Below, piece after piece: positions 57,600 to 64,000 of a DNA stretch of 64,000 nucleotides (the first letter of the stretch is position 1; every line of letters begins with the position of its first letter). The DNA is taken from positions 4,760,501 through 4,824,500 of the forward strand of contig OX411559.1 of NCBI GenBank assembly GCA_948146395.1, given 5' to 3'. The translations under genes and the position numbers were made by a program. Under the pieces are notes generated by a model. The model ran no database searches, was not told where the DNA came from, and worked only from the letters and a program-made list of their open reading frames with translations. Source of the stretch: Fragum whitleyi. Lineage: Eukaryota; Mollusca; Bivalvia; Cardiida; Cardiidae.

Positions 57600-57960
57600 T
57601 TTCAAATTATTTGCATTTGGGACTTTGACTTTTGACCAAGTGACCTTGACCTTGGAGTTTGACCTAATTTAAAAAACATTAACCTGGTCTTTATCTCCTG
57701 CACTATGATTGATAGAGCCTTGATATGTCACATACTGATGTATAGCTTCTGTCAAGACTTTTTATTTCTGACCATGATCTTGACCTAGTGACCTTGACCT
57801 TGAAGTTGAACCTCCTTTTCAAAAACTTAAACCTGGCCTATATCTTAGGCACTATCAGGGATACAGCCTTTATATTTCACACATATGTACCTCTTGCTAA
57901 GACCTTTCATTTAGGACCAGGACTTTTGACCCCTTGGCTGTTTTTATGACAAGCTCCCGT
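57600..57960. repeat. Cluster of TGACCTTGACCTT direct repeats
   Basis: AGTGACCTTGACCTTG occurs at about 57,640 and 57,790 within a two-copy ~150-bp repeat (AACCTGG[T/C]CT[T/A]TATCT near 57,681 and 57,831). The motif equals the extended half-site of ERR/NR5A-type nuclear receptors on the other strand, but the setting is a dispersed repeat, so function is unproved. Confidence 0.45.
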
Positions 57961-58450
57961 ATAGGCAAGCTACATTGACCGCAGACAATTCTTGTTCTTG
58001 TTGATTTTCAGATTAATAGGACGAAAAAGTTATGAGTAATACACTTTGCGTCTACAATTAGTGACCAATCAAGACAAAACTTGGACACAATGCTGGTGAT
58101 TATAAGAGCTTGCATGAGTTTTAATTTTGCTCCAACCAGATGAAAAAGTTGTTAGTTATGTGCTTTTGAATCAGACAAAAGTGCTGTTTCAACTCAAACA
58201 ACCACAAATATCCAACAATCAAGATGCAATTAAGATATGATGTTGATTACAATTAGATCTTGGATGAGTTTGAATTTCAGCATCTTCACTGTAGAATTTG
58301 CTCCGTTACCTGCCCATCAAATTTTACTCTAGCAACCACAAATAGTGACTAATCAAGACAAAACTTGACACTGTTGTTGACCATAAGTTTGTTTTCAGTC
58401 TTCAAGTCAAAATATTAATTGATTCGATCAAAACTGTGGCTCATATCATT

Positions 58451-60042
58451 TTAAGCGAGCTACTATTCGTAGAATAGGGGGGGGGGGCATTCCGGTCACC
58501 TGGGTGTCGGCGTAATGCTTTGGTTAAAGTTTTACATGCAACTGTGTCAAATCTCTATTTCTGCTATAGCTATTGCTCTGAAAGTTAACACATGCTTCTT
58601 TGACAATAATACCAGCCTATTCACAAAGATTCATTACAGAAATTATTAATTTTATGGAATTTTAATCCTTTTCCGACCTAGAAATCTTGGTTAAAGTTGT
58701 ATGTACAAATGTTGTGTATCTGTAATATCTCTGTTTCTACTAAAGCTTATGCTCTGAAACTTTGCACATGTTTCTGTGACAATTAAACCAGCCACTAGAC
58801 AATGCTTCATTACTGTAATATTTAATATAGTGCAATTTTAAACTTATTCGGTCTAAGAAATCTTGGTTAAAGTTTTACATGCAAATGTTGACTATTTGCT
58901 ATATCTCTATTTCTACTATAGCTATTGACCTAAAAGTTTGCAAATTCTTCTTTGACAATAATACCAGCCTTTTGACAAAGTTTCATTACAGAAATTAATT
59001 TGATTGAATTTTAACCCTTTTCGGACTTAAAGTTTTACGTGCAACTGTTGTATATCTGTAATATCTCTGTTTCTACTATAGCTATTGCTCTGAAACTTTG
59101 CACATGTTTTTGTGACAATAATACCAGCCACTAGACAAAGCTTCATAACTGCATAAATTAATTTGATGGAATTTTTACCCTTTTCAGACTTAGAAATCTT
59201 GGTTAAAGTTTTACATGCAAATGTTGCCTATCTATTATATATCTGTTTCTACTATAGCTTTTGCTCTGGAACTTGGTACAATGTACATGCCTCTGTGACA
59301 ATAATACAAGCCTCTACTATAGCTTTTGCTCTGGAAGTTGGAACATGCCTCTGTGACCATTATGCTAGCCTCTCGTCAAAGATTAATTACTGTAATTATT
59401 AACTTGATGGAATTTTCAGACTTAAAAATCTTGGTTAAAGTTTTATATGCAAATGTTGACTATCGTTATATCCCTGTTTTAATAAAAACTATTGCTATGA
59501 AAGTTTGCACATGCTTCTGTGACCTTAATATCAGTCTCTAGTCAAAGCTTCATTACTTAGATATGTTATTTTTTGGAATTTTAACCCTTTCAGACTTAAA
59601 TATTATTGGTTAAGTTTTTACATGCAACTATTCCCTAACTATAATATTTCTCTGTTTCTGCTATTAATTTTGCTTGCAAACTCTACTCATGCTTTTGTGA
59701 CCAGTGTCAACATCAAGACCATGATTTATTGCTCTGATATTTAATATTGTGCTATTTTAAACTTTTTCAGACTTGGTTAAGTTATAACATGCAATTTATG
59801 TATATCTGTTATCTATACTACTATAGCCTTTTTCTTAGTCATTTTGTAAATGCGTCTGTGGCCATCATTTAAGCCTTTACACACAGATTAGTTATTCTGA
59901 ATTTCATTTAGTGGAATTTCTTCCAATGTCGACATTGATTACTCATATCCAGCACTCAGAATAGTAGAGCTTTGCTATCCTCCGACGGCCCTTGTTGGTT
60001 CAGGTGAGCGATATCATACGATCATGGTCCTCTAGTTCTTGT
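58451..60042 (+). mobile_element. Hairpin-headed repeat with eight ~170-bp tandem units
   Basis: TTAAGCGAGCTA and CTATTC-GTA-GAATAG (a 6-bp stem) precede an 11-base G-run near 58,477. Units begin near GGTTAAAGTTTTACATGCAA at about 58,523, 58,690, 58,866, 59,031, 59,204, 59,433, 59,612 and 59,770. They contain TCTCTGTTTCTACTATAGC, GACAATAATACCAGCC and CAAAGCTTCATTAC. The element closes with TTCAGGTGAGCGATATC...GGTCCTCTAGTTCTTGT, the tail of the GCTCACCTGA family, though the head is of another kind. No coding frame is credible. Confidence 0.65.
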
Positions 60043-60089
60043 AAAGCTTTAAACCATTGGTTCTTATTTAATTTTTCAGAGATGTATAA

Positions 60090-60350
60090 ATCGTACCCCC
60101 GTCTGTTAAAGAAATTGAAGGAACGAACTTCCCTCAGCTGGTAGTGGATGAAGTCAAGAGGAATACTAAAGGCAATCTCTCCAATAAAAAGCACTGCTGT
60201 CTGTTCTGTGAAGAGTTACATCAGAATATTGCAAGATACTATGAGCTCAAACATAAAAGTGAGCTTGAACTAAAGTGTCTGAAAAACATGTTTGGACAAG
60301 TGAGGAGAAAAGGGCACTTGAGGAGCAATTTTCCAAAAACATCCGGTTAG
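60090..60350 (+). pseudogene. Zinc-finger-like coding fragment
   Basis: The open frame begins after a TAA at 60,087 and reads VPPSVKEIEGTNFPQLVVDE, then NKKHCCLFCEEL, QNIARYYELKHKSE and FGQVRRKGHLRSNF before a stop. C-x2-C followed at ~13-14 residues by K-H and then an R-R-K-G-x-x-x-x-N patch resembles a C2H2-type finger (YCxxCxxxxxxIARHLxxxH) that I recall from many uncharacterised animal proteins, some linked to tyrosine-recombinase transposons. Here the first zinc-binding His is replaced by Tyr (ARYYELKH). TTTTTCAG at 60,073-60,080 could be an acceptor. I take it as a decayed fragment or a single exon of such a gene. Confidence 0.4.
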
Positions 60351-60354
60351 GAAA

Positions 60355-61440
60355 AGTACCAGGGAAAATCGAATGTATCAATGCACAGAGAAAGTCTGGT
60401 GTTCTGTGTGTGCTACCATGGAAAAAATCAAGTTTGATGTTTACAACATAATAAAGAACAGACTTAAGTGCATGTAGTGGTAATTTTCATGGATTGGCAA
60501 TGTTTACCAGGGTTTGACACTAACTTTTTTTCGCCATTGGCCAAAAGGACCTGTAAAATCAAAGTTTTACCGGTCCTACCACAGGCAGTTGTTTCAACAT
60601 CATATTTTCGTATTATAGGTTATTATATAATACAAGGTGTCCAACTCCTTCTCACAAAAATCACTACCAGTAGTCATTCAATCAATGTTGTTTTTTTTTC
60701 GATCATTTAGATTGAATTTTAATTCATTTAATTTTTATCTTGTGTAATTTTTCTTTCCAATTGTACTTAAATGATGAAAATCGAACAAGAAATAAAAGAG
60801 ATACAGAGGTTCAAAATTCATATACTTCTACATTTTCTGAAAAACCACCAAGAACTGTGAATTTGAAGCGAGATAAATGAAAGCTTGTAATTGATTGGCT
60901 ATCAGGATACCAGATAATTCAGCTATTTACTGAGAAAAAAATATTATAAAAATCCTAATGTATTTTGTCGATTGGCAATATTCTTCCAATTGAAAATTTC
61001 TATTGTAAATAATTATCATTGTTTATCTATGTAAATTCAAATATTTTCAGCCAATGAAAATCCATATATTTAAATAGCTGCGGTATCAAAATTCACGATC
61101 CATAGTGGTTTTTGAAAACATGATAAATTATGAAAGTGTAAACCGCTGAAACTCTCATAATATTCTGCCGGTTTTACTCATTCTGGTTCAATGGAAAGAA
61201 AAATTATTGAGGTAAATGATGAAATGAATCCCAATCTTATTTTCCTGACGGGAAACGATAAAATAATATTTTAATGACTACTGGTAGTGTTTCTCGTGAG
61301 CAGGAGTTGGATACCTTGTCTAATATAATACCCAATGTGACAAAACTCAAAGTATGAAACAATCACCTGTGGGTCCTACTCTAAAACTAAAGGTCCTCAG
61401 CAAGTTAAGTGTTATGAATAACGAAGTTATAAATCTATTA
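60355..61440. other. AT-rich stretch with an inverted ACTACCAGTAGTCAT pair
   Basis: GTGTCCAACTCCTTCTCACAAAAATCACTACCAGTAGTCATT (near 60,637) is matched in inverse by AATGACTACTGGTAGTGTTTCTCGTGAGCAGGAGTTGGATACC (near 61,274-61,316). This is an inverted repeat of about 43 bp enclosing ~600 bp, probably the termini of a short DNA element. Between them there is only AT-rich sequence. No gene seen. Confidence 0.5.
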
Positions 61441-62290
61441 TATGTTAGACAAATACAAATATGAGACAAATAATTGTGAGAAAAGATGAAATTGCTTGAA
61501 AAAAATTAAAAGATATTTTTTTTTCCTTGGAAAATATATTTTTATTTTTGTTTGTTATTGGTAAAATGTGTATCTTGGCAATAAAAGATAATGAGAAATT
61601 AATGATTGAATATAATTTACAGGCCTGAAGGACCTTTAACATTTAAGGTACAGCAAGTCCTTCCTCATAGGCCTTAGGAGTGGTGTTAGTATGGATCCCT
61701 GGTCTATCAAGATTAACCCATTCCCAGGCCATATAATGCCTGTTTTGGATTTCCCTAGAGATTATGGCTTTTGAAAACATTGTGATAAAAGAAGAAATTG
61801 CTTGTGACACAACGTTTTCTACCAAAAGACAAAAAATGTAAAATTACATTTACTTAAAATTTTCGTCTGCAACATATTTGAATTTGGACAACCCAAGAAT
61901 TTGTTGTTTAGTAATGGGTAATCTTTCCAGAACAACAAAATTATATATACATTGTATAAACCAACCTATAAAAAGATTTGCAGAAACCAAAAACAGTACA
62001 TTGGGAAATCAAAATTTTGGTTCAATAGCCTTAACCATTTCCCAAACAAGACCAGGTTTTAACGTCCCTTTTGGAAAATCCTTAGAAAAGCATTGCGGCA
62101 AACAAAAAAATGATGATATCGGCATTTTCCTCTTTTGTGGCAATATTTTCCATGCTATATAATAAATGAATACTTGCTTGATCAACATTTTTTCATCTGC
62201 ACCTGCTTTTAAAGTGGATTAGTCCAAAATTTTATTGTAGGGGTAAGGTCATTTCATTTTTTATAGAGAGTTTGTTTAAGAGAGATTTGA
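61441..62290. other. Unassigned stretch with short recurring phrases
   Basis: GATGAAATTGCTTGA (near 61,485) and GAAGAAATTGCTTGTGACAC (near 61,791) are related. The minus-strand frame 61,643-61,825 contains NRHYMAWEWVNLDRPGIHTN but has no domain I recognise. The plus-strand 94-residue frame at 61,878-62,162 is equally unassigned. No gene called. Confidence 0.3.
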
Positions 62291-62299
62291 AAGACATTT

Positions 62300-62383
62300 G
62301 GAAAGTCACTAGATGTGTGTATGTAGACATTCGAAAATGTAGTCACTTTGTTGGTGTGTATACATGTCTATGTAGTGGTATCC
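62300..62383 (-). repeat. 86-bp short element, copy 2 (inverted)
   Basis: Read on the minus strand: GGATACCACTACATAGACATG, ACACACCAACAAAGTGACTACA, GAATGTCTACATACACACATC and AGTGACTTTCC, in the same order and spacing as 40,596-40,681. About four in five bases agree between the two. Confidence 0.65.
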
Positions 62384-62654
62384 AATGATAAACAAACTCA
62401 CATTTATTTTTTTTCTGCAATGCAAGACAACTAATGCATTTCATCTTCAGAGCATTATACTTAATAGCTGTCAAGATCTAATCTTCTGCATGTATTCTAT
62501 TTTTACCGGATATTGACCGGATTTGGTGACCCGTGATAGTTGCATTACGTGTACAAAGTTTGTTTATGTCACATGATCGTCAAGGTCAATTTCACTATTA
62601 TTAATAGTAACCACATTTTAGGGGCCTTGACAGCTCCCTTTTACTGAATATTTG

Positions 62655-62990
62655 ATTGTTAGCTTCACTGGCTGAAGGCTTCTGGGGCTATTGTCATGGC
62701 GTTATGTCTGTCGTGCGTCCGTCTGTCAGTCCGTCAGTGCTTCCGGTTGTAAACATTTTTTTTAAAAATTTTCTCCTCAGAAACAACTGGATAAATTTCA
62801 ACTTCAAACTTCACAGGAATGATCCTTGGGTGACCCTCTTTCAAAGTTGTTCAAAAGATTTTGATCCAAAGAATAACATGGATTTAATGGACGTGGCTAT
62901 TTTCCAAATATGGTAAAAAGTGGGTTTTCTCAGATTCTTATTGATGGATACCAATTAAATTTTACATGATTGATCCTTGGGTGACCCTTT
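62655..62990 (+). mobile_element. Hairpin-headed repeat, GCTTCACTGGC type
   Basis: The head AGCTTCACTGGCTGAAGGCTTCTGGGGCT leads to CTGTCGTGCGTCCGTCTGTCAGTCCGTCAG, then tandem-like units with GATCCTTGGGTGACCCT (near 62,821 and 62,971). The layout matches the AGCTCCACTGGCC element at 51,471. No 3' end seen before the next head at about 63,092. Confidence 0.5.
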
Positions 62991-63091
62991 ATCAGTCTAC
63001 CAAAATTATTATGATCAGAGGAAAAATATGGATTTTAAGGGCAGAGGTCATTTCTCTATATGTTATTTAGTGGAAACTTTGAAAATCATTT

Positions 63092-64000
63092 TTATGCTCC
63101 CTGAAGGGAGAGCATATAGCCGCTGCTTTGTCTGTCCGTCCGTCAGTAATTCCGTCCATCCGTCCCTACCTATTTCTCCATAACCCTTGGGCCAAATTGA
63201 ATGAAACTTACCATGTGAACTTCCTACAATATAGTGTTGATGCATATGTGACGGTTTTTGAATTTGAGGCCTCGTCACGGGAAAAGGGGACTTAGGGTAA
63301 AAACAGTTTTTCCCAAATTTCTCCTAGTCTAACAGTCAGACTTCAGTGAAATTTCATATTTGAGTAGCAAATCAGATGCCCTTTACTAAAAACAATTTGA
63401 CATTAACGTAAAAATCATGGAAAAAGGGGGCTAAATGTTTGTTACCTTTATGTAAGCGTGTTAAATACAGTTATTCCTTCATTTCTCCTAGTCTTATGCT
63501 CAAAATTTGATGAAATTTCACATTTGAGTAGCAAATCAGATGCCCTTTACCATAAACTATTTGAAATTTGTGTCTAAAAATATGTCATGCAAAAAGGGGG
63601 TTTAATGTTTGTTACCCTTATGTTAGCTGTATAAGATAACACCATATTTGAGTCCTTGCAATCTGACCACAGAGCATATCTCCCAAAGTATAATAGCTAT
63701 CAACTTGAAACTTTATGGGTGGATAGATCTTATGGAGGAGAAGTGCAGTGCACAAGAACTACAACTTTTGCTTGCATAATTTTGGAGTTATTGCCCTTTG
63801 TTATTTTTGAAACTTAGATTCTGTCTGGAGCATATCACCTAAAGTAAAATAGCTATCAACTTGAAACTTTATGGGTGGATAGATCTCATAGAGGAGAAGT
63901 GTTATGCACAAGAACTACAAATCTTGCTTGCATAATTTTGGAGTTATTGCCCTTTGTTATTTTGATACTGAGATATTGTTCGGAGCACATCTCCAAGAGT
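63092..64000 (+). mobile_element. Hairpin-headed repeat, ATGCTCCCT type, running off the window
   Basis: The head ATGCTCCCTGAAGGGAGAGCAT (about 63,094-63,115) folds, with GTCCGTCCGTCAGTAATTCCGTCCATCCGTCC following. Two tandem families come next: TCTCCTAGTCT...AAATCAGATGCCCTTTAC (near 63,322 and 63,484, ~162 bp apart), then CATATCTCCCAAAGTATAATAGC...TTGGAGTTATTGCCCTTTG (near 63,675 and 63,833, ~159 bp apart, third copy starting near 63,985). No coding frame. The element continues past the window. Confidence 0.6.

Overview
The window looks like nuclear DNA of an animal. It is AT-rich, has no compact operons or long gene-like reading frames, and is full of non-LTR retrotransposon pieces, tRNA-derived SINEs, microsatellites and hairpin-headed dispersed repeats. 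The SINE tails ending in CAATCAATC-type repeats, the LINE tails ending in ATCT repeats and the repeat heads of the GCTCACCTGAGCAC type remind me of bivalve molluscs. That placement is recalled resemblance, not a search result.

Region 1 (1-40,103) is a tandem satellite. Its unit is one ~144-bp module carrying a tRNA-Pro(UGG)-like core (A box, B box and a T-run after the 3' end) followed by a whole number of ~100-bp monomers, usually four, giving ~544 bp. I count 25 tRNA-like cores in 1-14,242, 20 in 18,712-30,230 and 7 more plus one truncated core in 30,231-37,166. The first two blocks carry the core on the minus strand. At 30,218-30,254 the array turns around through a perfect palindrome, and the right arm is much more diverged in its monomers but not in its tRNA core. 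A 4,469-bp element with 16-bp terminal inverted repeats and TTAA target duplications (14,243-18,711) splits the array. It holds an inverted-repeat block and a LINE fragment with an open 362-codon reverse transcriptase frame. A second interruption (37,167-38,660) is made of two convergent LINE C-terminal remnants.

Region 2 (40,104-64,000) is ordinary repeat-rich intergenic or intronic DNA. It holds a (GT)36 microsatellite, a LINE RT pseudogene, a LINE endonuclease scrap, two SINEs with clear target duplications, four copies of an ~86-bp short repeat, and a set of hairpin-headed elements with ~150-300-bp internal tandem repeats. One candidate plus-strand gene can be threaded through it: a possible non-coding first exon at ~40,800-40,946, then coding exons at 42,836-42,870, 54,108-54,204 and 55,251-55,303. 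These share splice phases and encode a 59-residue protein I do not recognise. A SINE has landed 11 bp after its stop codon. Two further candidate first exons (minus strand at 45,118-45,162; plus strand at 47,489-47,570) are weak.

The many short reading frames in 1-30,200 are repeated translations of the satellite and should not be treated as genes. The strongest candidate for something undescribed is the satellite itself: an array of about 52 tRNA-like Pol III-type units in integer register with a 100-bp monomer, inverted about a sharp palindrome, with the tRNA core conserved while the rest drifts.
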